Both the position numbers and the translations under genes were made by a program. This document shows, in pieces, positions 44,850 through 53,384 of a DNA stretch of 64,000 nucleotides. Source of the stretch: Pseudomonas fluvialis. Its GTDB lineage: Bacteria; Pseudomonadota; Gammaproteobacteria; Pseudomonadales; Pseudomonadaceae. The stretch's first letter is position 1, and every line of letters starts with the position of its first letter. Below the pieces are notes generated by a model. The model ran no database searches. It worked only from the letters and a program-made list of their open reading frames with translations, and was not told the DNA's origin. Where the stretch lies: positions 124,001 through 188,000 of the forward strand of contig NZ_NMQV01000002.1 of the NCBI RefSeq assembly GCF_002234375.1. Direction: 5' to 3'.

Positions 44850-45950
44850 TCACAGGGCGGCGGCGACGCGTTCGGCGATGGCCAGGCTGGCGGTCAGTCC
44901 CGGCGATTCGATGCCGAACAGGTTGACCAGGCCGGGCAGGCCGTGATCCCCGGGGGTTTGGATGACGAAGTCGGCGGCCGGTTCCCCGGCGCCGCTGAGT
45001 TTCGGCCGTACGCCACTGTAAGCCGGTTGCAGGCGTGCCGGGTCGATGCCCGGATAGTAGCGGGCGATGGCGGCGGCAAACGGCTCGCGCAGGCTGGCAT
45101 CCACCTGGTAGTCGAGTTCGTTCAGGTAATGGACGTCGGGGCCGAAACGTAGCTGGCCGGCCAGGTCGAGGGTGGCGTGGATGCCCAGCCCGGCCGTGTT
45201 GGCCGCAGGCAGCGGGTAGATCAGCTGGCTGAACGGGCTGCGCCCGCTGTAGCTGAAGTAGCGTCCCTGGCAGAGATGCTGACGAGGCACGCCGGTCAGT
45301 CCCTGGGTAGCCTGGGCCAGCGCGGGTGCGGCGAAGCCGGCAGCATTGATCACCTGGCCGGCGCGCAGTTGAAAGGGCTCGCCGGCACTCAGCCCGCTGA
45401 CCCGCCAGCCGCCGGCGTATGGCTCAAGGTGCGTGGCGCGGGTATGCAGGATCAGCTGCGCGCCCTGTCGTTCGGCGTGAGCCAGCAGGGATTGCAGGTA
45501 GGCGTGGCTGTCGAAGATGCCGGTGCTCGGCGAGTGTAGGGCGGCCACACCACGCAGGGCCGGCTCGCGCTGGCGCAGTTGTGCGGCATCGAGTGGTTGC
45601 AGGTCGTCTACGCCACAGGCCCGGGCATTCTCGGCCAGACGCTGCAGGGCGGGCAGCTCCTCTTCGTCCACGGCCACCAGCAGCTTGCCCAGGCGGCGGT
45701 GGGCGATGTGCTGCCTGGCGCACCAGGCATACAGGCGTTCGCGGCCTTCCAGGCACAGGCTGGCCTTGAGCGAGCCGGGTGGGTAGTAGAGACCGGCGTG
45801 GATGACTTCGGAGTTGCGGCTGGAGGCGTGGCTGCCGATCAGCGCCTGCGCTTCGATGATCAGGCAGCTGCGTGTGGGCGATGCAAGACGTGCGGCGCAG
45901 GCCAGGCCGATGGCGCCGGCGCCGATGATCAGCAGGTCGACCTGGTGCAT
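44850..45950 (-). CDS. FAD-dependent oxidoreductase (L-2-hydroxyglutarate oxidase-like)
   Basis: 366 residues. The dinucleotide-binding motif LLIIGAGAIGLACAARLA begins at residue 5, and HASSRNSEVIHAGLYYPPGS near residue 47 is typical of the D-amino-acid-oxidase/L-2-hydroxyglutarate dehydrogenase family. The C terminus has GVRPKLSGAGEPAADFVI and NLFGIESPGLTASLAIAE. The substrate is probably a 2-hydroxy acid. ATG 45950 is the start because the FAD motif must be at the N terminus; the frame upstream lies over the GNAT gene. It starts four bases after that gene. Confidence 0.85.
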   Translation of the reverse strand: MHQVDLLIIGAGAIGLACAARLASPTRSCLIIEAQALIGSHASSRNSEVIHAGLYYPPGSLKASLCLEGRERLYAWCARQHIAHRRLGKLLVAVDEEELPALQRLAENARACGVDDLQPLDAAQLRQREPALRGVAALHSPSTGIFDSHAYLQSLLAHAERQGAQLILHTRATHLEPYAGGWRVSGLSAGEPFQLRAGQVINAAGFAAPALAQATQGLTGVPRQHLCQGRYFSYSGRSPFSQLIYPLPAANTAGLGIHATLDLAGQLRFGPDVHYLNELDYQVDASLREPFAAAIARYYPGIDPARLQPAYSGVRPKLSGAGEPAADFVIQTPGDHGLPGLVNLFGIESPGLTASLAIAERVAAAL

Positions 45951-45954
45951 CGGC

Positions 45955-46347
45955 TCAGCCGGCCTGGGTCTTGCTCTGCAGGATGACCTGCAGTGCGCTG
46001 TCCAGACCTGGCGGCGCCTGCCAGTGCAGCGCTTGTCCGGCTTCAGCGGCCAGACGGCAGGCCTCCGCGTAGAGGCGCCGGGCCACCCCACGACGCCGGG
46101 TGACCTGGCGGACGCAGAGGTGTGACAGCTGCCAGCCTTCAGCGCTGCGCGACACGCAGGCGGCACCGAGCAGGCGGTCGTTGAAGCGCCCGGCCAGCAA
46201 CTGGCCGCTGTCCAGCAGGCTATCCAGCAGATGTTGTGCGTCTTTGTAGGGGGCCAGCAGCCAGTCGGGCGCCTCGGCATAGATTTTCGCCAGGTCAAGA
46301 CGATCCTGCGCGCTGGGCTGGCGGACAAATTCGACGACAACGGGCAT
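45955..46347 (-). CDS. panM: GNAT-type protein resembling PanM/PanZ
   Basis: 130 residues. SAQDRLDLAKIYAEAPDWLL at the start, FNDRLLGAACVSRSAEGWQL in the middle and LCVRQVTRRRGVARRLYAEA as acetyl-CoA-binding loop match the PanM pattern. PanM triggers self-cleavage of aspartate decarboxylase PanD and reports CoA levels. No panD lies nearby. A generic GNAT acetyltransferase is the alternative. It is divergent from hisB and four bases upstream of the FAD oxidoreductase. Confidence 0.65.
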   Translation of the reverse strand: MPVVVEFVRQPSAQDRLDLAKIYAEAPDWLLAPYKDAQHLLDSLLDSGQLLAGRFNDRLLGAACVSRSAEGWQLSHLCVRQVTRRRGVARRLYAEACRLAAEAGQALHWQAPPGLDSALQVILQSKTQAG

Positions 46348-46428
46348 GCGGCGGTCCTCGGGTGGCTAGGCGGGCGAGTGTAAACCCGCTGGCCGGGCGG
46401 CCGGTAGCCGGGCCCGCTGCGCCCGGCC

Positions 46429-46434
46429 TATAAT
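46429..46434 (+). promoter_or_regulatory. -10 element of the hisB promoter
   Basis: A perfect TATAAT 36 bases before the hisB start, in an otherwise very GC-rich stretch. No good -35 hexamer is found 16-18 bases upstream. Confidence 0.45.
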
Positions 46435-46470
46435 GGCGGCCTTTCCGCAGCATTTATCCCGGAGTTGCAC

Positions 46471-47064
46471 ATGGCCGAGCGTACGGCATGCGTCGAGCGC
46501 AATACCCTGGAGACCCAGGTCAAGGTCTCGATCAATCTGGATGGCACTGGCAAGGCCAAGTTTGATATTGGCGTGCCTTTCCTCGAGCACATGCTCGACC
46601 AGATTGCCCGTCACGGCCTGATCGACCTGGACATCCACTGCAAGGGCGACCTGCATATCGACGATCACCACACCGTGGAAGACGTCGGCATCACCCTCGG
46701 CCAGGCGTTCGCCAAGGCCGTCGGCGACAAGAAGGGCATGACCCGTTACGGCCACTCCTATGTGCCGCTGGACGAAGCCCTGTCGCGCGTGGTGATCGAT
46801 TTCTCCGGTCGTCCCGGCCTGCAGATGCATGTGCCCTTCACCCGCGCGGTGGTCGGCGGCTTCGACGTGGACCTGTTCCAGGAGTTCTTCCAGGGCTTCG
46901 TCAACCACGCCTTGGTGACCCTGCACATCGACAACCTGCGCGGGCACAACACCCACCACCAGATCGAGACGGTGTTCAAGGCCTTTGGCCGCGCCCTACG
47001 CATGGCCATCGAACTGGACCCGCGCATGGCCGGGCAGATGCCGTCGACCAAAGGGTGCTTGTAA
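46471..47064 (+). CDS. hisB: Imidazoleglycerol-phosphate dehydratase
   Basis: 197-residue monofunctional HisB, converting imidazole glycerol phosphate to imidazole acetol phosphate in histidine synthesis. Metal-binding histidines are in [12 protein letters not shown] and [12 protein letters not shown] six bases before ATG 46471 decides this start over the TTG at 46465. It is followed directly by hisH. Confidence 0.97.
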   Translation: MAERTACVERNTLETQVKVSINLDGTGKAKFDIGVPFLEHMLDQIARHGLIDLDIHCKGDLHIDDHHTVEDVGITLGQAFAKAVGDKKGMTRYGHSYVPLDEALSRVVIDFSGRPGLQMHVPFTRAVVGGFDVDLFQEFFQGFVNHALVTLHIDNLRGHNTHHQIETVFKAFGRALRMAIELDPRMAGQMPSTKGCL

Positions 47065-47700
47065 GTGCAGACCGTTGCAGTAATCGACTATGGCATGGGC
47101 AACCTGCACTCGGTGGCCAAGGCGCTGGAGCATGTCGGCGCCGGCCGGGTGCTGGTGACCAGCGACGCCAATGTGATCCGCGAGGCTGACCGCGTGGTGT
47201 TCCCCGGGGTTGGGGCGATCCGCGACTGCATGGCCGAGATCAAGCGCCTGGGCTTCGACAGCCTGGTGCGCGAGGTCAGCGCTGACCGTCCGTTCCTTGG
47301 CATCTGCGTCGGCATGCAGGCCCTGCTGGAGCGCAGCGAGGAGAACGATGGCGTGGACTGCATCAGTCTGTTCCCCGGCCAGGTGCGCTTTTTCGGCAAG
47401 GACCTGTATGAAGGGGGCGAACACCTGAAGGTGCCGCACATGGGCTGGAACGAAGTCGAGCAGGTGATCGACCACCCGCTGTGGCACGAGATCCCAAACA
47501 AGGGTCGTTTCTACTTCGTGCACAGCTACTACATCGACGCCGGCAATCCCGCCCAGGTGGTCGGGCGTGGTCACTATGGCAAGGACTTCGCCGCGGCGCT
47601 GGCCGACGGCTCGAAGTTCGCCGTGCAGTTCCACCCGGAGAAGAGTCACACCCACGGCCTGCAGCTGTTGCAGAACTTTATCGGCTGGAACGGCCGCTAG
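47065..47700 (+). CDS. hisH: Imidazole glycerol phosphate synthase, glutaminase subunit
   Basis: 211 residues. The glutaminase triad is visible: Cys in [13 protein letters not shown], and His and Glu in [14 protein letters not shown]. It supplies ammonia to HisF. The start is GTG, placed immediately after the hisB stop codon. After hisH the his cluster is interrupted by a palindromic repeat element before hisA. Confidence 0.97.
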   Translation: MQTVAVIDYGMGNLHSVAKALEHVGAGRVLVTSDANVIREADRVVFPGVGAIRDCMAEIKRLGFDSLVREVSADRPFLGICVGMQALLERSEENDGVDCISLFPGQVRFFGKDLYEGGEHLKVPHMGWNEVEQVIDHPLWHEIPNKGRFYFVHSYYIDAGNPAQVVGRGHYGKDFAAALADGSKFAVQFHPEKSHTHGLQLLQNFIGWNGR

Positions 47701-47786
47701 GCTCGCTCCAGTTGGCGGCTGCGCTTGCCGACTCTGCGTCGCGCGCTGCTCGGACGGCAGCTGCGCTGACGAACGTATGAAATGCG

Positions 47787-47854
47787 GCCCGGAGGGCGAG
47801 CGAAGCGAGTAATCCTCATGTACTGCAGTACATTCCGGTTCCTCCGCTCCGGGC
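47787..47854. repeat. Palindromic intergenic element between hisH and hisA
   Basis: GCCCGGAG (47787-47794) pairs with CTCCGGGC (47847-47854), and the middle holds a perfect 16-bp palindrome ATGTACTGCAGTACAT (47818-47833). Interior bases pair only partly. The flanks (GCGAGCGAAGCGAG, GCGCTCGCTCAC) add further short complementary tracts. It looks like a dispersed genomic repeat rather than a terminator, since no T-run follows. Confidence 0.6.
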
Positions 47855-47917
47855 TTCTTGATTCGCCTGCGCTCGCTCACCACCTGAAGCGAGCCAGTTA
47901 AGAGGAAGATGTTTGAA

Positions 47918-48661
47918 ATGCTGATTATCCCCGCTATCGATCTCAAGGACGGCGCCTGCGTGCGTCTGCGCCAGGGCCGCATGGAAGACTCCACGGTGTT
48001 CTCCGATGACCCGGTGAGCATGGCCGCCAAGTGGGTCGAGGGCGGCTGCCGCCGTCTGCACCTGGTCGACCTGAACGGCGCCTTCGAAGGCCAGCCGGTC
48101 AACGGTGAAGTGGTCACCGCCATCGCCAAGCGCTACCCGACCCTGCCGATCCAGATCGGCGGCGGCATCCGCACCTTGGAGACCATCGAGCACTATGTGC
48201 GCGCCGGTGTCAGCTACGTGATCATCGGTACCAAGGCCGTGAAGGATCCGCAGTTTGTCACTGACGCCTGCAAGGCCTTCCCGGGCAAGGTGATCGTCGG
48301 TCTGGATGCCAAGGATGGCTTCGTCGCCACCGACGGCTGGGCCGAGGTATCGAGCGTGCAGGCGACTGATCTGGCCAAGCGTTTCGAAGCTGACGGTGTA
48401 TCCGCCATCGTTTATACCGATATCGCCAAAGACGGCATGATGCAGGGCTGCAACGTCGAGGCCACCGCCGCGCTGGCCGTTGCCAGCCGCATCCCGGTGA
48501 TCGCCTCCGGCGGTATCCATAACCTCGGCGATGTCGAGAAGCTGCTGCTGGCGCGCTCGCCGGGCATCATCGGCGCCATCACCGGCCGTGCCATCTATGA
48601 AGGCACCCTGGATGTCGCCGAGGCGCAAGCCTTCTGCGATCGGCAGGCGAAATACGAATAA
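47918..48661 (+). CDS. hisA: Phosphoribosylformimino-5-aminoimidazole carboxamide ribotide isomerase
   Basis: 247-residue (beta-alpha)8 barrel isomerase of histidine synthesis. The catalytic acids are Asp in [19 protein letters not shown] and Asp in [15 protein letters not shown] text ([15 protein letters not shown]). [14 protein letters not shown] binds phosphate. AGAGGAAG at 47901-47908 is too close to an in-frame ATG at 47909, so ATG 47918 ([12 protein letters not shown]), the conserved start, is used. Confidence 0.97.
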   Translation: MLIIPAIDLKDGACVRLRQGRMEDSTVFSDDPVSMAAKWVEGGCRRLHLVDLNGAFEGQPVNGEVVTAIAKRYPTLPIQIGGGIRTLETIEHYVRAGVSYVIIGTKAVKDPQFVTDACKAFPGKVIVGLDAKDGFVATDGWAEVSSVQATDLAKRFEADGVSAIVYTDIAKDGMMQGCNVEATAALAVASRIPVIASGGIHNLGDVEKLLLARSPGIIGAITGRAIYEGTLDVAEAQAFCDRQAKYE

Positions 48662-48663
48662 GG

Positions 48664-48734
48664 CGCTGGAGGCTGGAGGCTGGACGATGGCCGAGTTGCC
48701 TTTTCGTTCAGCTTTCAGCCTCCAGCCTCCAGCG
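48664..48734. repeat. Perfect 19-bp inverted repeat between hisA and hisF
   Basis: CGCTGGAGGCTGGAGGCTG (48664-48682) and its exact complement (48716-48734) flank a 33-nt loop. Each arm is itself built of repeated GGAGGCT units. There is no T-run, and hisF starts 22 bases later. Confidence 0.75.
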
Positions 48735-48756
48735 AATTCAGGATTGGGAGGCCCGC

Positions 48757-49515
48757 ATGGCCCTCGCTAAACGCATTATTCCCTGCCTCGACGTGGACAA
48801 TGGCCGCGTGGTCAAGGGCGTCAAGTTCGAGAACATCCGCGACGCCGGTGACCCGGTGGAAATCGCCCGCCGCTACGACGAGCAGGGCGCCGACGAGATT
48901 ACCTTCCTCGACATTACCGCCAGCGTCGACGGCCGTGACACCACCCTACACACGGTGGAGCGCATGGCCAGCCAGGTGTTCATCCCGCTCACCGTCGGTG
49001 GCGGCGTGCGTACCGTGCAGGACATCCGCAACCTGCTGAACGCCGGTGCCGACAAGGTGTCGATCAACACCGCCGCGGTGTTCAATCCGGAGTTCGTCGG
49101 CGAGGCCGCCGCGCGCTTCGGCTCGCAGTGCATCGTCGTCGCCATCGATGCCAAAAAAGTTGCCCCGGGCCGCTGGGAAATCTTCACCCATGGCGGACGC
49201 AAGTCGACCGGCCTGGATGCCGTGCTCTGGGCGAAGAAGATGGAAGACCTCGGCGCGGGCGAAATTCTCCTGACCAGCATGGATCAGGACGGCGTGAAAA
49301 GCGGCTACGACCTCGGCGTGACCCGCGCCATCAGCGAGAGCGTGGGCATCCCGGTGATCGCCTCCGGCGGCGTCGGCAACCTGCAACACCTGGCTGCCGG
49401 TATCCTCGAAGGCAAGGCCGACGCGGTGCTGGCCGCCAGCATCTTCCACTTTGGCGAATACAGCGTGCCGGAAGCCAAGGCCTACCTGGCCAGTCGCGGT
49501 ATCGTGGTACGTTGA
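48757..49515 (+). CDS. hisF: Imidazole glycerol phosphate synthase, cyclase subunit
   Basis: 252-residue (beta-alpha)8 barrel. Catalytic Asp11 is in [18 protein letters not shown] and the second catalytic Asp near 130 in [22 protein letters not shown] and [12 protein letters not shown] bind phosphate. GGGAGG lies before ATG 48757. It forms a complex with HisH. Confidence 0.97.
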   Translation: MALAKRIIPCLDVDNGRVVKGVKFENIRDAGDPVEIARRYDEQGADEITFLDITASVDGRDTTLHTVERMASQVFIPLTVGGGVRTVQDIRNLLNAGADKVSINTAAVFNPEFVGEAAARFGSQCIVVAIDAKKVAPGRWEIFTHGGRKSTGLDAVLWAKKMEDLGAGEILLTSMDQDGVKSGYDLGVTRAISESVGIPVIASGGVGNLQHLAAGILEGKADAVLAASIFHFGEYSVPEAKAYLASRGIVVR

Positions 49516-49634
49516 CTGCCGTCTGGTGTTTTGCCATGACGCAGGTCGCAGCTTGGGCATGATGGGCTTGGCAAGCCGCCGACGCTGATTAAGCTGCGCC
49601 CTTTGCAAGGCTATGGAAGCCGTGGAGGGAACAC

Positions 49635-50390
49635 ATGCACAAGATACTGCTGAGCCTGTCTTTGGTCTGGGGCCTGTTGCTGGGGCTGCCGGCACAGGCC
49701 GAGGATGCGCCTGTCGCGGAAATCGTTCTGCTGACCGAAAACTTCCCGCCCTACAACATGGCCAGCAACGGGCGCAATTTTGCCCGTGAAGACCAGTTGC
49801 AGGGAATTGCCGTCGAGTTGGTACAGGAGATGTTCCAGCGCGCCGGGGTCAGCTACCACATGACCCTGCGTTTCCCCTGGGCGCGTATCTACAAGATGGC
49901 CATGGACAATCCCAATCACGGGGTTTTCACGATTGCCCGACTGCGCGAGCGTGGCCCGCTGTTCAAGTGGGTGGGGCCGCTGGGTACCGATGACTGGGTG
50001 CTGTTGGCCAACGCCGACAGCAACATCCGCCTGGACAACCTGCAGCAGGCGGGTGCTTATCGTATCGGCGCCTACAAGGACGACGCGATTTCCCAGCATC
50101 TGCAGGCCGAAGGCATTCCTTTCAGCACGTCGCTGCGTGACCAGGAGAATCTCAGCAAGCTGCAGAAGGGGCAGATCGACCTGTGGGCCACGGGTGACCT
50201 GTCCGGGCGTTACCTGGCCAAACAGGAGGGTGTCAGCGGGCTGAAGACCGTGCTGCGCTTCAACAGTACTGACCTGTACCTGGCCCTCAACCCGCAGACC
50301 CCGGATGAGGTGGTCAACAAACTCCAGCAGGCGTTGCAGGAAATGCAGGCGGAAGGCGCCCTGGCGCGCATCGTCGCCAAGTACCTGTAA
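49635..50390 (+). CDS. Periplasmic solute-binding protein, SBP_bac_3 type (copy 1 of 3)
   Basis: 251 residues with a Sec signal peptide (MHKILLSLSLVWGLLLGLPA, cleavage after QA). The mature part has LLTENFPPYNMASNGRNFAR, GVSYHMTLRFPWARIYKMA and IDLWATGDLSGRYLAKQEGV, all shared with the next two genes. GGAGGGA precedes ATG 49635. It probably binds a polar amino acid or similar small molecule. No permease or ATPase adjoins it, so it may feed a transporter elsewhere or act in sensing. Confidence 0.88.
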   Translation: MHKILLSLSLVWGLLLGLPAQAEDAPVAEIVLLTENFPPYNMASNGRNFAREDQLQGIAVELVQEMFQRAGVSYHMTLRFPWARIYKMAMDNPNHGVFTIARLRERGPLFKWVGPLGTDDWVLLANADSNIRLDNLQQAGAYRIGAYKDDAISQHLQAEGIPFSTSLRDQENLSKLQKGQIDLWATGDLSGRYLAKQEGVSGLKTVLRFNSTDLYLALNPQTPDEVVNKLQQALQEMQAEGALARIVAKYL

Positions 50391-50399
50391 CGCCCCGGC

Positions 50400-50420
50400 G
50401 CGGCCAGGGAGCGTGGCCGC
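50400..50420. repeat. Short hairpin between binding-protein genes 1 and 2
   Basis: GCGGCCA / TGGCCGC, a 7-bp perfect stem with a 7-nt loop and no T-run. It may partly attenuate read-through between the paralogues or protect the mRNA end. Confidence 0.35.
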
Positions 50421-50471
50421 GTGACTGTTCGCAGGATGCGCTATTGCAACTCATGCTTTCGGGTGGACTCC

Positions 50472-51227
50472 ATGCGCAAATTGCTCAAACGTTCTCTGGC
50501 TGTAGCCAGTCTGGCCTTGGCCGGCCTGGCTCAGGCGGAGGTTCCTGCGGACTACAAGGTTATCCTGCTCACCGAAAACTTCCCGCCCTACAACATGGCG
50601 ATCAACGGCAAGAACTTTGCGCAGGAAGACAATATCGACGGCATCGCCGTGGATATCATTCGCGAGATGTTCAAGCGTGCCGGCATCGAGTACAGCATGA
50701 CCCTGCGTTTTCCCTGGGAGCGCATCTACAAGCTGGCCCTGGAAAAGCCGGGCTATGGAGTGTTCGTCACCGCCCGCCTGCCGGAGCGCGAGGAGCAGTT
50801 CAAATGGGTCGGCCCGATTGGTCCGGATGACTGGGTGCTGCTTGGCCGTGCCGACAGCAACATTCGTCTGAACAGCCTGGCCGAGGCAGCCAGCTATCAG
50901 GTGGGCGCCTACAAGGGGGATGCCATCTCCGAGCACCTCCTCGAACAGGGATTGCAGCCGGTGCTGGCGCTGCGTGACCAGCTCAATGCACAGAAGCTGC
51001 AGTCCGGGCAGATTGACCTGTGGGCTACCGGCGACCCCGCAGGCCGCTATCTGGCCAAGCAGGAGGGGATCAGCGGGCTGAAAACCATCCTGCGTTTCGA
51101 TAGCGCGGAGCTTTACCTGGCACTGAATCGCGAAGTGCCGGACGAGGTAGTCAGCAAGCTGCAGGCCGAGCTGGACAAGTTGCGTGAAGAGGGTTTTGTC
51201 GACGACATCGTCAACAACTATCTTTGA
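50472..51227 (+). CDS. Periplasmic solute-binding protein, SBP_bac_3 type (copy 2 of 3)
   Basis: 251 residues, the same length as its neighbours. Signal peptide MRKLLKRSLAVASLALAGLA with cleavage after AQA. The shared core reads LLTENFPPYNMAINGKNFAQ, IIREMFKRAGIEYSMTLRFP and IDLWATGDPAGRYLAKQEGI. GGTGGA precedes ATG 50472; an in-frame upstream ATG would spoil the signal peptide. Role as for copy 1. Confidence 0.88.
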   Translation: MRKLLKRSLAVASLALAGLAQAEVPADYKVILLTENFPPYNMAINGKNFAQEDNIDGIAVDIIREMFKRAGIEYSMTLRFPWERIYKLALEKPGYGVFVTARLPEREEQFKWVGPIGPDDWVLLGRADSNIRLNSLAEAASYQVGAYKGDAISEHLLEQGLQPVLALRDQLNAQKLQSGQIDLWATGDPAGRYLAKQEGISGLKTILRFDSAELYLALNREVPDEVVSKLQAELDKLREEGFVDDIVNNYL

Positions 51228-51273
51228 TAGGCCCGCTGGCATCTGACAACAACAATCCTGAAGAGCCAAGATC

Positions 51274-52029
51274 ATGCTGAAAACTTGCAAACGCGTCCTT
51301 TGTGCCAGCCTGCTGCTGGCGGCTAGCAGCGCCCAGGCCGAACTGCCGGAAGGCTACAAAATGGTCGTGCTGACCGAAAACTTCCCGCCATTCAACATGG
51401 CCGTGGATGACAAGAACTTTGCCCGTGATGATGGTATCGATGGCATCAGTGCAGAAATTGTCCGCGAGATGTTCAAGCGTGCCGGCATCGACTACAGCAT
51501 GACCCTGCGCTTTCCCTGGGATCGCCTGTACCGGTTGACCCTCGACAAGCCCGGCTATGCCTTGTTTTCCACGACGCGTACCGCCGAGCGTGAAGCCCTG
51601 TTCAAGTGGGTGGGGCCGCTGGGGGAAACTTCCTGGGTGCTGATGGCGCGTGGCGATAGTGCCATCCAGGTGAACAACCTGAGTGAAGCCAGCCAGTACC
51701 GTATTGGTGCCTACAAAAACAACGCGCTCAGCCAGTCGCTGGAAAGCCAGAAGATTCCGCTGGTGCTGTCGCTGCGTGATCAGGAAAACATTCGCAAGCT
51801 GGCCGCCGGGCAGATCGACCTGTGGGCCACCGACGATCCGGCGGGACGCTACATGGCGCGCGCCGAAGGCGTGCAGGGACTCAAGGTGGTCTTGAAGATG
51901 AACCAGGCCCAACTCTACCTGGCGCTCAACAAGGATACCCCGGACGAGGTGGTCGAGCGTCTGCAGAAGGCCCTGGATGAGATGCGCCAGGAAGGTTTCG
52001 TCGAGGAAATGACCAACAGCTACCTGTAG
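51274..52029 (+). CDS. Periplasmic solute-binding protein, SBP_bac_3 type (copy 3 of 3)
   Basis: 251 residues. Signal peptide MLKTCKRVLCASLLLAASSA with cleavage after AQA. The core reads LTENFPPFNMAVDDKNFARD, IVREMFKRAGIDYSMTLRFP and IDLWATDDPAGRYMARAEGV. By eye it is closer to copy 2 than to copy 1. It ends just before a weak hairpin at 52036-52057 and converges on ctpA. Confidence 0.88.
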   Translation: MLKTCKRVLCASLLLAASSAQAELPEGYKMVVLTENFPPFNMAVDDKNFARDDGIDGISAEIVREMFKRAGIDYSMTLRFPWDRLYRLTLDKPGYALFSTTRTAEREALFKWVGPLGETSWVLMARGDSAIQVNNLSEASQYRIGAYKNNALSQSLESQKIPLVLSLRDQENIRKLAAGQIDLWATDDPAGRYMARAEGVQGLKVVLKMNQAQLYLALNKDTPDEVVERLQKALDEMRQEGFVEEMTNSYL

Positions 52030-52035
52030 GTCGCG

Positions 52036-52057
52036 AGCCCGGTCTGAGTGCCGGGCT
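52036..52057 (+). terminator. Possible weak terminator after the binding-protein cluster
   Basis: AGCCCGG / CCGGGCT, a 7-bp perfect stem with an 8-nt loop, between convergent genes. No T-run follows, so it may need Rho. Confidence 0.4.
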
Positions 52058-52077
52058 GCCTGTCTGCCGAGCAGGCC

Positions 52078-53358
52078 CTACTGGCGGGTGATGTTCAGGC
52101 CCTTGAGCAGGTTGAGCGCCTGGCTTAGTTGGTAGTCGTCATCCTGCGGGCGTGGGCTGCGCGTATCCTGGCGGCGCGGCTTGTCCGGTTGGCCATTGCC
52201 GTTGCCCAGGTGGCCTGCCAGGTCGGCTTCCTTGATGCCTTCGTTGTCCTGCTCGCGGGTGACGCGGGCGCGTGCCACCTCGATGTCCGGGACGATGCCC
52301 TGGGCCTGGATCGAACGCCCCTTGGGCGTGAAGTACAGGGCGGTGGTCAGTTTCAGGGCGCGCTCGTTGTTCAGCGGCAGGATGGTCTGTACCGAGCCTT
52401 TGCCGAAGCTGTCGGTGCCCATCAGTACTGCGCGGCGATGATCCTGCAGGGCGCCGGCAACGATTTCCGAAGCCGAGGCGCTGCCGCCGTTGATCAGTAC
52501 CACCAGTGGCACACCCTCGCTGGCATCTTCGGGGTCGGCCGAGAAGCGCAGCTCGGAGTTGGCCAGACGCCCCTCGGTGTAGACGATCAAGCCCTTGCTG
52601 AGGAAGTGGTCGGTCACTTCGACGGCGGCCTGTAGCACGCCCCCCGGGTTGTTGCGCAGGTCGAGTACCAGGCCCTTGAGCGGCTGCTTGCCGTTGTCAC
52701 GCTTGAGTTTGCTCAGCGCCTTGGCCACTTCGTCGCCGGTATTGATCTGGAACTGACTGATGCGGATCAGTCCGTAACCGTCATCCAGCAACTGGCTCTT
52801 CACGCTGCGCACCTTGATCACCGCACGCTGCAGGGGCAGATCGAACGGCTGGCCGCCTTCACGCACCAGGGTCAGTAGTACCTTGCTGCCCGGCTTGCCA
52901 CGCAGTTTCTCCACCGCCTCCATCATCGACCAGCCCTTGGTCGGCTGGTTGTCGATCTTGAGGATCAGGTCGCCCGGCTGGATACCGGCCTTGGAGGCCG
53001 GGGTGTCGTCGATGGGCGAGATGACCTTGAGGAAGCCGTCCTCCATGCCGACCTCGATACCCAGGCCGCCGAATTCGCCACTGGTGCTTTCCTGCAGTTC
53101 GGCGAAGGCCTGTGGTTCGAGGTAGGCCGAATGCGGGTCAAGGTTGCTGAGCATGCCTTTGATGGCGTTTTCCAGCAGGGTCTTGTCGTCGATGGGTTCG
53201 ATGTAGGCACTCTTGATGCGGTCGAGCACCTCGGCAAAGGTGCGCAGCTCGTCCAGCGGCAGTTCCGCCTTGGCGGGCGCTGGTTCGGCGGCCTGCAGAG
53301 GGCCGGTCAGCAGGCTCAGGGCCAGGGCAAAAGGGGTAAGGCGAAAGCGGTGCAGCAT
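52078..53358 (-). CDS. ctpA: Carboxyl-terminal processing protease, S41 family
   Basis: 426 residues with a signal peptide (LTPFALALSLLTGPLQAAEP). A PDZ domain follows (GIEVGMEDGFLKVISPIDDT). The Ser-Lys catalytic dyad lies in LINGGSASASEIVAGALQDH and MGTDSFGKGSVQTI. It acts in the periplasm on peptidoglycan hydrolases or their partners, consistent with its position next to envC. The tail is charged and Asn/Gln-rich. Confidence 0.93.
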   Translation of the reverse strand: MLHRFRLTPFALALSLLTGPLQAAEPAPAKAELPLDELRTFAEVLDRIKSAYIEPIDDKTLLENAIKGMLSNLDPHSAYLEPQAFAELQESTSGEFGGLGIEVGMEDGFLKVISPIDDTPASKAGIQPGDLILKIDNQPTKGWSMMEAVEKLRGKPGSKVLLTLVREGGQPFDLPLQRAVIKVRSVKSQLLDDGYGLIRISQFQINTGDEVAKALSKLKRDNGKQPLKGLVLDLRNNPGGVLQAAVEVTDHFLSKGLIVYTEGRLANSELRFSADPEDASEGVPLVVLINGGSASASEIVAGALQDHRRAVLMGTDSFGKGSVQTILPLNNERALKLTTALYFTPKGRSIQAQGIVPDIEVARARVTREQDNEGIKEADLAGHLGNGNGQPDKPRRQDTRSPRPQDDDYQLSQALNLLKGLNITRQ

Positions 53359-53384
53359 GCTGTGCTAACTCCAGAAAAGAAGGA

